From: Tilletiopsis washingtonensis
Taxonomy: Eukaryota > Basidiomycota > Exobasidiomycetes > Entylomatales
Length of the DNA stretch: 64,000 nt
Direction of reading: 5' to 3'
Assembly: GCF_003144115.1 (NCBI RefSeq)
Contig: NW_020312002.1
Coordinates: 476,859-540,858, forward strand
Every line of letters starts with the position of its first letter. Position 1 is the stretch's first letter. Shown piece after piece: positions 31,810-43,636 of this stretch. Below the pieces are notes generated by a model. That model saw only the letters and a program-made list of their open reading frames with translations, was not told the origin of the DNA and ran no database searches. The translations under genes were made by a program, and so were the position numbers.

Positions 31810-33128
31810 GACGGAGCGACGGAGCAGTGCGCGGGGGCACGCTGCGGCGATGTAGACGTTGGGGCCGTCGAGGAGCAGGCCTCACCGACAGGCGAAGACT
31901 CTCTGCCACGAGAGAGGCAGAAGCTGTGCCTCAGGAAAGGAGAGGCGAGAGCGACAGCTGCGCAAAGCGTCGAGCAGCGAGCTGGGCGATGGCTGCGACG
32001 AGAGCCGAAGTCGAGGCACGGAGGCGCGCGCGTGTGTTCAGCGACGCAGGGGTCGAAGGCGAAGCGGTGTCGAGACGGCGAGAAGCGAAGAAGCTCGAGC
32101 AGAAGGAAGGTGTGTGGGCGTGCAAGTCTGAGTGGGTTGTGGGGCTGCAGAGCAAAGTGCGGGCGAGTCGAGGTGGGAAGTGCAGCGTGCGGCGACAGCG
32201 ACCGCGAGCGCTCGACGAGGTGGAGAGACGCCTGCGAGGCGCACGAGCGGACCTTGGCTGGGCGCGCGCCTAGGGCCAGTCTCCGTGCGCTGCTGGGTGC
32301 TGCGCGGCGACGAGGCGTGAGGGCCACGGGCCGGCAGGCGCAGGCGGGCACCAGAGCAGCGTCCCACTTTTCCCCTGCTGCTGCATCTGAGCCAAAGTGC
32401 AGGCGGCAGTGCAGCACTCTCAGGCTCGCACGCTGCCGAGATGCGGCAGCGCGCGGCCCGCACGCACGCACAGCACAGCAACCTGCGGCCCACCGACGTA
32501 CGGGCGCATGCACGCGGGCAGTGTGTGCAGCCGAGGCGCCTCGAGGGGCCATGCGCCACGGCGCAGCGGCTCCGCAAGCGCCGGCCGCGGCGGCGGGCTG
32601 TGCGGCGCCTCCGCCCGAGCTTGCTGCTCCCCCACGGCGCCTCTCGCTGCCTGGCGCTGCGGTGTGCTGGCGAGCGCCGCATGCCGCATGCCGATAGCCA
32701 CGAGCGGCCACGCCGGCGAGGCGAAGGCTGCACCTGTGCCTCAAATCTAATACGCCATTCTCCGAGAGAGTCTGAGTGAATGACGTGTGCTAGCGTCTCT
32801 GGGGTGCCCCAGAGGCCCACAGATGGCCAAAGAGGTGGGCGCGCCCAGCCAGCCGGCAGGAGAGGTCAAGGGGCCCTGAGCATGCCGCGGGCAGCTGGGT
32901 GCTGCAGGGGCAGCTTGTCTCGCTGCCTCTGCCTGAAGCGATGTGGACCCACAACGGGCAGGCAAGGTGCATGTCCAAGCGCACTGCGCCTCTCTTCAGG
33001 CTGTCAGCCCTGTGCTGCAAGCTGGACCAGGTCGACGAGCCTGACCGGCCACGTCCACTCTCCGAAACGCGCGGCAGCTCTCGCAAATGAGGGCAAAGGG
33101 GGGGGGGGTATACATTACGTCTTCGCGC
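31810..33128. other. Intergenic region, endosulfine promoter side
   Basis: About 1.3 kb between the endosulfine start and the ATG5 stop (same strand). Open frames are low-complexity on both strands. An 11-G run lies at 33098-33108. No gene was recognised. Confidence 0.55.
33098..33108. repeat. Poly-G tract
   Basis: Eleven consecutive G residues about 20 bp beyond the ATG5 stop codon, on the C-rich strand relative to that gene, in its probable 3' UTR. Confidence 0.85.
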
Positions 33129-34799
33129 TCACTCCTCCTCGGGCCGCACACATATGTTGACCCTATCGTCGAGCGAGTCCATCAGCATCCTCGCTCTCAC
33201 GTCTCTCTGGCACTCGCACGCAACTCACCAGCCATCCGCGCCCGCCGCCGCGCCGCCCAGCCACGGCAGCGGCGTCTCGCTCGGCATCTCCACGCCGTGC
33301 ACGTATACCCTCGCCAGTGGCCTCGCTCTTGCCGCAGTGCGCTCGGGCGCAAAGGTGCTCGTGGGCGGGAAGAGCAGGGGAAACGTGGCGCTGAGGGCGT
33401 GGCTGAGCGGCAGGGCGCGACCTGTTCGGCATCCGTCAGTACGGCAATGGGTGGAGTGGTGGTGCACTGCGGACGCACCGTCTTCAGACCACGCCTTTGC
33501 TGCCTCCATGAGCACGGGCGCGTCGGGCAGATGGATGCGCAACGGTGTCCGTCGTGCCGTCAGGTCCTTCTGCTGTCCCTGCGCCGCAGCCGTGCCGTTG
33601 CCACTGCTTGGCGGCGCAGCTTCGGGCGAGGAGACGGCGGGAGAGGCACCCGTCGCCGTGCTCGCCACGCTCGGCGACAGACTCGTACTGCTGGCGCCCC
33701 ACGCATTGGCGCCGAGACTGCCTGCTGTTGCGCCGCCTGGTGCGGCTGATGCAGAGGGCGCAGCGGAGTGGATAGAGCCGGCGACAGAGGCGCGCTCAGT
33801 CGCACTGCTTGACGCTGTGCTTGAGGCAGCTGCGAGGGTGAAGTCGTGCGGCACGGCAGGGAGCAGCTTGGAGGCGACGGCCTGATACGTGCCCCACTCG
33901 TCTGCCTCGCTCTCGTCAGCGAGGGCCCTCTTTGCACAGCACGATGGCCCCCACTCACGAGCACAGACGCCCTCCCACATCCGGTCCTGCTCCTCCTTGC
34001 GCAAGTTGCCCACGCGGCGCGTGTTGCCATGCCGCACAAAGTCCGACGACTTGAGCGCGCCCATGAACGCCGCCTTTGCCGCCGAGGCTTCGCCGCTGGT
34101 GCCCAGCCGCTCGGCGGAGGCGCCGCGCAGGTGCAGCGTGATGCGCCACGGCAGCGTGGGCGAGGGCCGCAGGTCGTGCTGCAGGCCTAATGGATGATGC
34201 CTGGGATGCTGTCAGCAGCAGCAAGGGATGGGCAAGCGCGAGATGCGCACCACTTGAGTGCGCCGCGCGAGTCGCTGAAGTAGTAGTCCGACGCCGGCGG
34301 CACGGGCAGCGCGAGGGCCGCACATGCCGGCTCGACGAGCTGCGCCTGCAGCGTCGGCAGCAGCAGCGGCAGGTACGAGATGCGCGGCGCGAGCATCTGT
34401 CGGCACACACCGAGTCTACATCAGCAGCGCGTCCCGTTGCACGCTGTCCAGCACCCACACACGCACCCAGTACTCCTCGACGCCGCCCTCGCTGCCGCGC
34501 GTGCTCCACCCCGCGGTGCGGCCGACGTCGGGCGCATGCAGCTCGATGTGCAGCGGCAGCGTGGCGCCGAAGATCTGTCTGCGCAGCGTGTCTGCCAAGC
34601 CGCCGGTGGGCGCCGCCGCGCCTGCTGCGTCGGCCTGCGAGCCGCTGCCGCTGGCGCTGAAGAGCGACGCGGCCGCCGCGGCCGACGCGGGCGCAGCGGA
34701 GGGCGGCAGCGAGACGTTGCCGAGCGACGTGAGCGGCGAGGCGGGCGTGGCGTTGCTCGGCGAGAGGGAGAGTGAGGGGGCGCGCGACGGCGGCGACAT
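33129..34799 (-). CDS. ATG5: Autophagy protein Atg5
   Basis: Exons 34799-34467, 34396-34251, 34200-33959, 33901-33479, 33421-33229 and 33162-33129; 456 residues. Atg5 is conjugated to Atg12 and, with Atg16, forms the E3-like complex that lipidates Atg8. After a Ser/Ala-rich N-terminus comes RRQIFGATLPLHIELHAP, then APRISYLPLLLPTLQ, LKWHHPLGLQHDL, LPWRITLHL and FMGALKSSDFVRHGN, where Lys210 is in the position of the Atg12 acceptor. The C-terminal ubiquitin-like fold includes TPLRIHLP and ends VYVHGVEMPSETPLPWLGG, then GWVNICVRPEEE. A ~65-residue Ser/Ala linker interrupts it. All six exons are needed to give the full family pattern. It diverges from the F-box gene with 217 bp between starts. 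Confidence 0.9.
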
Positions 34800-35016
34800 G
34801 GCGCCTCGTGGGAGAGGCAGAGGGAGAGAAAGGAAGGAGCGAGGGAGCGCCGCGAGTTGCACTCGGGGAGGCGGCGTCCGTGCGGGACTACAACTGACCG
34901 GGCGCGCGCTTGTAGTCGGCAACTACAACGCGTCGTGCGTGCCTCTTGCTGCGCCTCCACCTCGACACGGTCCTTCTCTTCCTCCCTCTCCCTCACCCCC
35001 CCCCTGGTCAGCCGCG
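34800..35016. promoter_or_regulatory. Divergent promoter of ATG5 and the F-box/UIM gene
   Basis: 217 bp between start codons. It contains a CT-rich run (cttctcttcctccctctccc) ahead of the + strand gene and two near-copies of gtagt-ggcaactacaac / gggactacaactg around 34883-34928 that could be binding sites. No TATA-like word is evident. Confidence 0.45.
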
Positions 35017-38000
35017 ATGCAGGCGCTGCCGCCCGAGCTGCAGCTGCACGTGCTCTCCTACCTCTCGCCGCCCGACCTGGCGTGCATCGCGCGCGTCAGC
35101 CGCGCCTATGCCCAGCTCGTCGCCGCGCCCGAGACGTGGCGCGCCCTCTTTGCACGCCGCTTCGCCGCCGCCGACGGCGCAGAGGGCGCCAGTGGCGGCT
35201 GTGTGGCGCTGCGGCGCGTCGAAGGCGCGTGGAGAGAGGAGGTGGTGAGGAGAGAGGAGCGCGAGCGGTGAGTGTCGCGGCGAGAGACCGGGATGGCGCA
35301 GCGATGCGGCTGCCTGCAGCGTTGCAGAGAGGCAGCAGCGGCCTCGCCTCGCCTCGCGATGCGGCCGTGCAGAGTCGCAGAGAGGCAGCAGCGGCTTCGC
35401 CTCGCTTCTCGCTCATCACTGCCTCATCCTCTCCTCTCAGCCAATGGCGCAAGTCGCGCTCTCCCTCGCTCATCCTCGACGCGCGCATCTCCGCCATCTC
35501 GCTCTTCGCCCTCTCCATCCCGCACTCCTTCCTGCTCTGCGTCTCCTCTGCGTACGGCGTCGCCTCGCGCTCCGATCCCTTCGCCGGCAAGGTCGCCTCC
35601 GGCTTCCTCTCCGCCGGCGGCGGCGTGCTCACGCATGCACATGTACGCGCACAAGAGACGCAGAGCACCGCTGCGGCGCTGGACTGCGATGCAAGGCGCG
35701 TCATTTGGGGCGACTCGGCCGGCGACCTCTGCGTCACGCTGCTGCGGCGGCAGGGATCGAGGCCACGCGGCCTGATCCAGTCCATCGCGCTCCGTGGCGG
35801 GCCCGGCACGCAGGGCCATCAAGCGCCCATCACGGCGCTGGCGCCTGCCTTCTTTGCGCAGCGCACGGGCTGCAGGAGCGGCGCAAAGGCGCCCGAGCGC
35901 ATGCGCGTCCGCAAGGAGCGCGCAGGCCAGAAGGGAGAGTGCTTTGCCTCGGCAGATGCCGAGGGCGAAGTCAAAATCTGGCATGCCGAGTCACGCACAC
36001 TGCCGCTGTGGGCCACCTCCATGCTCCGTCCGCCAGCGCCTGGCGCTGCTACTACAGCTCGGAGGCCGCCGCAGGCCATTACGACGCTCGACCTCGATGT
36101 CGAACAGGGCATGTTGTGTGCAGGCGACGAGAAGGGCAATGTGGTGGTGTGGCGAGAGCTGCAGCTTGACCAGCTCCTCGCTCTGCCAGCTCTTGCCTTT
36201 GAGGCAGGCAGGACACTCTCGACGACGAAGCAGGAGGACGCGCGAGCTGCTCGGCTAGCGCTGGAGAGGCTCGTCAGACGTGTCGACATCCCCTGCCCAC
36301 TCGAGATGGGCAAGCGGGCAGTGGAGAGCATCTGCATTGAGCGCAGCTCTGCTGCATCGACCTCCTCTACGACAGATGCAGCGCCCGTTCGCATTCTGGT
36401 GCAGCACGCCAACTCGCGCGAGCTCTACCGATGCGAGATCGACACCACGCCCGCCGCCGAGGCTTCACACGGCGTCTCTCTCGGTGCATCGCAGGCGCAG
36501 ACCACCAGCACCACCTTCTCGCTCCCCGCGTCCGACACCGGCGTCATCTCGTGCATTCTGCCCGACTTCGACCACGAGTCGCTCGCGGCCGAGACGCCGA
36601 GCGGCAGCGGAGTCGTCACGAGCATGACTGCCTCTGCCGCGCCTTCGCGCTCCGAGTCGCCCAGCCTGTCCGGCACACTGCCCTCGGCCATTCGCATCGG
36701 GCCATCTCTCGAACAGCTGCAGCAAGCGCGCTCGAGGCGTGGCGAAGCGGCATTCAGAGAACGGCCGTGCGTGTGGGTCGGCAGCAGCACGGGCGGGCTG
36801 TATGCCTTCGACTGGCTGGCATCACCCGCCCTGGCGCATGCAGCGGCAGCACAAGACGGCGAAAGCAGCACCGGCATCGTGTATCCTGCCTTCTCGCTGG
36901 CAGCACACCACACGCGCATCAGCGCGCTCGACTTTGCGCCCCACGCCATCGCCATTGGCGGCGTAGACGGCAGCATCAAGGTCTTCTCGCCTCTCACTGG
37001 CTCGCTCCTACGCGTCTTCAACGAGCGCACTGCCACGCGGCATGCTGCACGCGCTTTGGCCTCGCAGGCGCTCGATGTCGAGGCGGCAGCGCGCTTCGCC
37101 GTGCGCCAGATCAGCATTGGCCCCGACTCGCTCGTGGCCGCGGTCGGCGCTGATGTGCTAGCCTGGCGTTCCGGCCCTCCAGCCCGCTCGGGACGCCGCG
37201 CAAACGCGCTGGCAGCACAGTCTGCCAACGAGGCGGAGCGGCCGCAGAAGCCGCCGCGCACCAAGGAGGGCAAGTTTGTGCGCCCGACGGAGCTGCGCGA
37301 GGATGTGGAGCAGATGGACGAGGAGCTGCGACGGGAGAAGCGGGAGAGGGCCTCGCGCAGGAGAGAGGGGATCGACGTGGACGGTCTCGATGAGATGGAC
37401 GCGCTAGAACTAGCGCTGATGCTCAGCAGGGACGAGGCGGAGGCGAACGGACGTGGAGAGCCGCTGGATGAGGAGGAAGAGGAGCTGCGGCGTGCGCTGA
37501 GGGACATTGAGCTGGCGGAAGCACAGGAGGCGCAACGCAATGCCGCAGGTCCCAGCGGCACGACAACACGTCCGCCTGTCGACGATGTGGATCACCTCGA
37601 GGCGCTTGATTCGCACGACGACATGGACGAGTCCTTCGACTCGCACGATCTCGACGACGACGTGCAGCACCTCTCGCTCTCTCCGACGGCCCGACCCATC
37701 GCCTCGCGCTCGCGCCGGCCCTCGGCGCAGCGCATCGGCTCCTCGTCGACGCCCTCGCCCTCGCTGCGGCCGCTCACGTCGCCCAGTCGCGCCTGGGACA
37801 TTCTCGCGTCGGCCGGCTCCTCCTCTCGCCTCACGACGCCGGCGTCGCACGGACCCGACGCCAAGATCCGCACCATCGCCGTGCCCCGCTCGGCGCGCGT
37901 CGGCGTCAATGGGCACAATGGCGGCAGCAGCGAAGCAGAGGATCGCCTCTCGCCGGACCTCTCGCCCCAGCCCTCGCCCTCGCCTCTCAGCCGCAGTGCG

Positions 38001-38177
38001 CCGCGCGGAGCCTGGGCGCTGGGCTCTCCCTCTCTCCGCGCCGCTCTTGCTCCGCCAACGCCGCCGGCGCCAGCGGCCGCGAGACGCGGTCAGTCGGTCG
38101 AGGAGCGCGAGGACGAGGAGCTGCGCTTTGCCATTGAGCTCAGCCTGGCGGAGGAGCGCTCCAGGACGATGCAGTAG
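35017..38177 (+). CDS. F-box protein with WD-like repeats and C-terminal UIMs (Ufo1-like SCF adaptor)
   Basis: Exons 35017-35267 and 35441-38177 (intron 173 nt); 995 residues. The F-box opens the protein (LPPELQLHVLSYLSPPDLAC), which would bind Skp1 in an SCF ubiquitin ligase. WD40-type strands follow: DARRVIWGDSAGDLCVTL, ASADAEGEVKIWHAE, CAGDEKGNVVVWRE, FAPHAIAIGGVDGSIKVFSP. After ~residue 750 the chain is charged and then disordered, with ubiquitin-interacting-type helices ALELALMLSRDEAE, ELRRALRDIELAEAQ and, at the very C-terminus, DEELRFAIELSLAEERS. F-box, WD repeats and C-terminal UIMs together are the architecture of yeast Ufo1, known for Ho turnover. Orthology is inferred from architecture only. 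Confidence 0.82.
35324..35405. repeat. Two 53-bp imperfect tandem repeats in an intron
   Basis: The words gcagagaggcagcagcggc at 35324 and again at 35377 begin two near-identical stretches that also share the following tcgcctcgc. They fill most of the 173-nt intron of the F-box gene and explain its length. Confidence 0.75.
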
Positions 38178-39598
38178 CTCGATGAATGCCATGCGAGCCT
38201 GCCTCTGCCCTCTCTCTCTACTGTCGCATCACCGGGTAAAGTCGATGCGCCCGCGTTGCACCGAGAGTGGTCGCAACTCGCACGTGGTAGGAGCGCGCAG
38301 GCATCATGCGATTGTGAGCGGCCCGGAGGCATCTGTGGCCGCGCCTAAGCTCGGTGGCCGACGCACCGACGCAGGCTACGGCGTGAGATGACAGCGGCCG
38401 CAGCCGGCCACCTGTGGGTGCGCCTGCAGCTGAGTGGCTGGCGCCTCGACGTCAGGTGAGGAGGTCGTGGGGCTGTGCTCGAGCTGCCTCGGAAGTGCGT
38501 CGCTCTGCAGACGCTGCCTTGGTGGCAGCTTGAGCCGCGAGTGTTGCATTCACGTCAGAGGTGTGACTCTCGGGAGGCCGCCCTCGGAGAGATGGCTGCG
38601 CCCATCGGGTAAATAGTGGCTGACGGGGGGCGGGACGCCTCTTACCGCAGCGTCAGACGCAGGCCGGAGTAGAGTGCAGGCCTCGCAGGAGCCGCACGTA
38701 GGGCCGCCACTCGACTGGCCGCTGCAGCGTGCAGCGACGCAGCGGATCCGCCAGCTGCAGCATCAGCAGTGGCAGAGTTGGAGCGAGTCGAGGAGCGAAC
38801 ATGAAGGTGGAAAGGCGGGCAGTGCGGCGGTGCGCCTGTGACACACTCGCGGTGTCACCCCCGCAGCGTAGCGCCGCAATGCGCTGACGCCGGAGAGTGA
38901 GAGCCTCGCTGGGCCGAGCTGCTGCGATCAGGATCAGGTGAGGAGCGTCTGCGCCACAGTGAACGTGCAGCTGCAGCCTGCTGCAGCACGCAGAGGAACA
39001 CCTCGCTGCGATGGCATGTCCTTTCTGCCCCGCTGCCTGCGCTTTGCTAGCCGCGGCTGTCTCTTTGGCCGTCAGCAGCCTGCGGCCCAGGTTGCAGGCA
39101 GCGCGGCAGGGCGCAGGCAGGGCTCAGCACCGCAGCGCGAGCCCTCTGCTCTCTGCGTCTGGCGCCTCTCTCGGAGTGGCAGCGTCGCCTCGGAGTCCGC
39201 TCTGCTGCTCCTTGCTGCGTCGAGGTGCAATCAGAGAGGCTCCGCGCCTCGCCGCGCGGGGGCAGTGCAGCGGCCAGCCCATGGGCCGCCGGTCGACGCG
39301 GCTGCCTCTCCTGCGGCGAGGTGCCGGCGGCGCCCTCTGACTCTGCGGATGGAGGCGGAGGCGAAATCGCAATTCGCGCGATGCGGAGGCGTCACTCGAC
39401 TCAGGCGCAGCAGGGCAGCCTCAGAGCGTACCCGTGTAGGGTGCATCGCCGGTGGCTGCGAGGCTGTGAATCGCGATGGCCCTTCAGCACGCAGCGCTCG
39501 CTCCTCCAGCTCTCCTCTGCACCACTCTCACTCCTCGCATTGCCGTCGCGTTCGTGCAGCACACCTCCAGCCCAAAGCGCCCGCTCCTCGCCCTCGCC
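38178..39598. other. Intergenic region upstream of the bZIP gene
   Basis: About 1.4 kb. Chance frames on both strands are Arg/Ala/Ser-rich. The sequence next to the bZIP gene is CT-rich. No RNA gene or mobile element was recognised. Confidence 0.55.
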
Positions 39599-40802
39599 AT
39601 GGCCCGCGGCCGCCGCCAAGACCCCAACCTGCCGCCGTCGCGCCAGCTGCTGACGCAGCGCGCCTTCCGCGACCGCAAGGCGGCACACGTGCGCGGCCTC
39701 GAGGAGAGCGTCAAGACGCTCACCGCCGAGAACGAGGCGCTGCGCCTGCGCCTCGACGAGCAGCAGGCCGGCGGCGGCGCCTGTGAGTCGTGTCGCGATG
39801 CGCGCGAGCGGCGAAGCGCAGTGGTGAGTCTGGAGCTGTCGGCGCAGAGGGAGCGCAGCTGACTCCCCGTCGCAAAAGGCCGGAGGCATGGCGCGCGTCG
39901 ACTTCCAGCTCGTGACGCTGGCACACGCCATGTCCAACCTGCACACGGCCATCGGGCAGGCCAGCAGCGAGCTCGTGGACCGCGGCGAGGGCAGCAGCAC
40001 GGGACGGCACGCGTACGACGCCAGCCAGGGCATGTTTGGCAGTGGCTTCCAGACTGCCGGTCCGAGCTCAGGGATGATGCCCGACCCGAGCGCCTGGGGC
40101 CAGCGACCATCATCGTCGAGCGGCAGCGCCTCGCGTCCAAGAGCGCCCGGCTACGCAGAGCTGGCGTCGGGACAGGGCAGTCGCAAGCGCACGTCGAGCG
40201 ACTTCTCCAGCCTGCTCGAGTCGCCGCTTGCCGTGCCGCAGAGTCTGGCCGCCGGCTCGACGTCCATGGACGCGTGGGCCACTGGCCCTTCGTTCGCTCC
40301 ACACGTCGTCGGCCCTTCGGTGCCGCTGGCGAGTCGGCAGCACGACCCAGCAGCGCCCAGCCGCACGACCAGCCACGGCGATCCCTACTCGCGCCCCGGC
40401 AGCAGCAGCGGCGTCTCGTCGTCTGCGCCCACCGCCAGTGTGCAGCAGCTGCTGGCGCTGATGCGTGCCCGCGGCGAGCTGCCGCGTGATGCGTCGGCGG
40501 ACGGGCAGCATGCTCAGCCTGCTGCTGCACACGTGCAGCGGCAACGAACAGCGTCCAGCTCGTCGGAACGACCAGGCCGCAGCGGCCGTGCCTCGGACGA
40601 CACGTCGTCCAGCGGCGCAAGCCAGGCCGCGAGTCCGGCAGACGCGCCGCTGCTCTCGCTCTCCGTGCCACCGCCTTCGTCCGAGAGCGTCGCCGGCTTC
40701 CACCAGCCGACAGTCGCCACCGAGCTGGCGGGCTGCACGGCCGACGTCGACTCGTGCTGCTGGGGCATGCTCAACTGCAAGGACGGCACCATCCTTCTCT
40801 GA
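39599..40802 (+). CDS. bZIP transcription factor
   Basis: Exons 39599-39823 and 39879-40802 (intron 55 nt); 382 residues. The basic region and zipper lie at the N-terminus (~residues 3-55): PPSRQLLTQRAFRDRKAAHV then LEESVKTLTAENEALRLRL. QRAFRDRK matches Yap-type basic regions, but the usual Asn four residues before that Gln is Gln here. A CESC pair follows the zipper at ~63. After the splice the chain is Ser-rich and disordered until a cysteine cluster at the end (GCTADVDSCCWGMLNC). Start 39599 is the last ATG before the basic region; an in-frame ATG 123 nt upstream is possible. Likely nuclear and sequence-specific, perhaps stress or metal responsive by analogy with Yap/HapX factors; targets are unknown. 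Confidence 0.85.
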
Positions 40803-40983
40803 CCCTTCATCCCGCATTGGTTGCGCCGGGCGATGCATCGTCGCTCGACGCCTGTACATGGACGATACTGTAGCTATAAGTTGATGATACGTGACGGGCC
40901 GCGTGACATGATGGGATGGGACAAGGGCAGATCTAGAGCGGAAGAAGGGGCAGCAAGTCTATAGAATGTGTGCGGGGCGGAGC

Positions 40984-43636
40984 TCAGCGGCTGGTAGCGA
41001 TGTGCACGGCCTGCGAGTTGAGCGCATTCATGGCGGCATAGCGGAACGTGTCGGGCACGCTGCTGCCAGTGTCGTTCTCGTAGCGCAGAATCGTGCCGTT
41101 GCCGTTGCCGTACAGCGGCCAGCGCGGCACTATTGGGATGGACGGAGTGAGCAGGTGCGCAGCGACATGCAAGCGAGACGCAACTCACCGCCATCGGTAT
41201 TTGGGTTGCGCGTCGCAGCGAACGTCATCCACTGCTTGGCCATGATGCTGCCCAGCGGCGAGCGCTGCGACATGACTGTCGGAGCGGCGTGGTCAGTCTC
41301 TCATCCCGAGGCAGCAGCATCAAGCCAGACCGCAGACTCACGCGCATCGAGGTCCGCGCCGTGCGGCACGCCGAGCGCCAGCTGCTCGTTCGGCGGGCGC
41401 TGCGCATACACGAAGCTGCGCACGGGCACGTTGCGGTCGGCCGCCATCTGCGCAAAGAAGCGCCGGTTGGACTGGAAGCGAATGTCGCCGTAGATCGACG
41501 CGGCGCGGCGGTACTGGTTGGTCGTGCCGAACTGCAGCGCGGGACACGGTCAGCGGTGGGACAGCGAGTTGCAGCGCGTGGGGCAATCTCACAAAGCGGT
41601 CGTCTTGATCAGAGGCGTTGAGGTTGTACGGCGAGCCCAGCTTCGGGTCGTCCGGGTAGCTCGCCAGCAGCGAGGCCATGACGAGCTTGGACGAGCCGGC
41701 CTCGGGCTCCGCAAAGTAGATCGCTGACAGCCAAGGTCAGCTCGCAGCTCCAGCTCACGCGCGCAGCAAGACTCACTGCGGATCCAGCGCTCAAGCGCCG
41801 CCGTATCCTCGAAGTTGTGCGGTGCAAACTGCGTGCCCTCATCCTCCACGTCGCCCAGCAGCAGCGGCACGCGAGCAAAGTCGCCGGCCTGCAGCACGGC
41901 ACTCGGCTCATCGGCGAAGAAGCCGCCGTTCTCGGGGCCGCCATCGAGGCCGGCAGTCCACGGGTACGAGCCGAGAATGTACGACTCGGGCTGCAGTGCG
42001 CGGTCCGACTCGGCAATGGAGATGTGCCGCAGCTCCGTCCACGGCAGCGCGCGCAGACACGCAACGGCAGCATCGGGCGAGCTGTTGGGGCACTTGGCAG
42101 CGCTCAGGATGCGCTCAAACTGCGGGTCCTTGAAGCGCTGCGGCGGGCAGGCTGTGAAGGCGCGTGTCAGCGCAAGTGCAGGCGGGCGACAGCGAGCGAC
42201 ACTCACGGACACCGCCGGGGTTGCCGGACTGCAGGATGGCGGCAGAGAAGGGCGAGTTGGACGTGTCCGAGGCGTTCCGCCCAGTCGCCGCCTGACCCAG
42301 GATCTGCGCGCCCGTGCTGAACGCGCCGGCGCTCTGACCCCAGAGCGTGATCCTCGACGTGTCACCTGAGCGCCGAGGCGTGAGCAAGTGTCCCAGTCTA
42401 ATGCCGAAGCTGAGCACTCACCGCCAAAGTCCGCGATGTTGTCGCGCACCCACTCCGTCGCCGCCTTGATGTCGCGCGTGCCGGCATTCAGCACGGCATC
42501 AGGCTGCGTGCGGTTGGCAAGGCTCTCCATCATGGAGCCGCCCATGAAGCCAAAGGCGCCCAGGCGGTAGTTGATGACAACCACCATAGCCGGCGGCGCA
42601 CCGGCCTGGATGCCGGCATTCAGGAAGCCGCGCATGCCGGCAATGTACTGCGAGCCCGAGCCGGCCTGGAAGCCGCCGCCGTGGACGAAGAGCAGGACGG
42701 GCAGCGGCGTCGTTGGCTCGCCTTCGGGGCGGATGATGGAGAGGAAGAGGCAGTCCTCGGCGTCGTTCTTGCCCTGTCCGGGCTGCGGGCACGGACTGCC
42801 GGCGTACACGGCCTTGAGCAGCAGCTCCTGGTCCGACGCTGCCACAACATCGGCGCGGCGCAGCATCGGCGCGCTGAGCGAACGCCGGTTGTTGCGCATG
42901 TGCTTCGACGAGGTCGTGGTGCCCGACGTCGCCACAGTCGGCGGGCTGGGCGGCGGCTGCGGCGCTGCGAAGCGCAGATTGCCCACGGGTGGTGCGGCAT
43001 AGCGGATACCTGAGGGAAAGGGGTCAGACAGGGGCTAGGAGATGACTGAAGCTCAGGCCACGCCTGCGCGGCTGCAGCCTTGCCCGCTGCGGCATCTCTG
43101 CTGCGGCAAGAAACCGCGTGTGCTACGCTCCGTCACAACCTCGTGGACACCCACGCCGCAAGGCAGACAGGCATGTCTCCGCCCTCGCAGTATCGCGAGG
43201 ACCGCCATGCAGAGCATTGTGAGAGCACAGCCTTCGCAGGAGTTGCAGAGGCCCTGCTCATTCTGCCGCACCTCTTCGCCTCCTGCCAGACTCTGGCTCC
43301 TGCCACGCGCGGCCGCCTGTCTATTTCTGCCTCTCTTTCCACTGCGCTCGCCACAGACGGCCACTCACCCTTCCACTCGTCGAAGCCATACGCGTTGCTC
43401 GCCACATACGTGGCGTTGTTGCTGCCCAGCCGGACGCGCGGGCCGTTTGCCTGCGGCGCGCCGTCGCCGCGGTTGGGCAGGATGAGGGCGAGGGGCAGCA
43501 CGAGTGCGAGGAGGCAGGCCAGCGCCAGCGCGGCCATGAGGACGACCCAGCGGCGGCGGCGGTACCAGGGCCGCGCGCGCACCTCGTGCGGCAGCTTGGC
43601 CGACGGCGCGGGCGACGAGGCGGCGGGCGACGACAT
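40984..43636 (-). CDS. Membrane-anchored type B carboxylesterase
   Basis: Eight exons: 43636-43369, 43009-42422, 42365-42207, 42151-41777, 41723-41593, 41531-41342, 41275-41189 and 41129-40984; 647 residues. A short Pro/Arg-rich cytosolic tail and one membrane helix (~30-53, VVLMAALALACLLALVL) make it a type II membrane protein with an outside catalytic domain. Carboxylesterase/lipase landmarks: GIRYAAPPVGNLRF, AEDCLFLSIIRPE, oxyanion HGGGF, nucleophile GQSAG, acid in EDEGTQFAP and catalytic His in VPHGADL. The triad is therefore complete. Substrates could be esters or lipids outside the cell; not determinable. Intron 1 is 359 nt, others 53-66 nt. It converges on the bZIP gene with 181 bp between stops. 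Confidence 0.9.

Noticed and set aside
31770-32744. 324-codon minus-strand frame overlapping endosulfine exon 1
   Set aside because: Wrong frame relative to the conserved endosulfine N-terminus and Arg/Ser/His-rich throughout.
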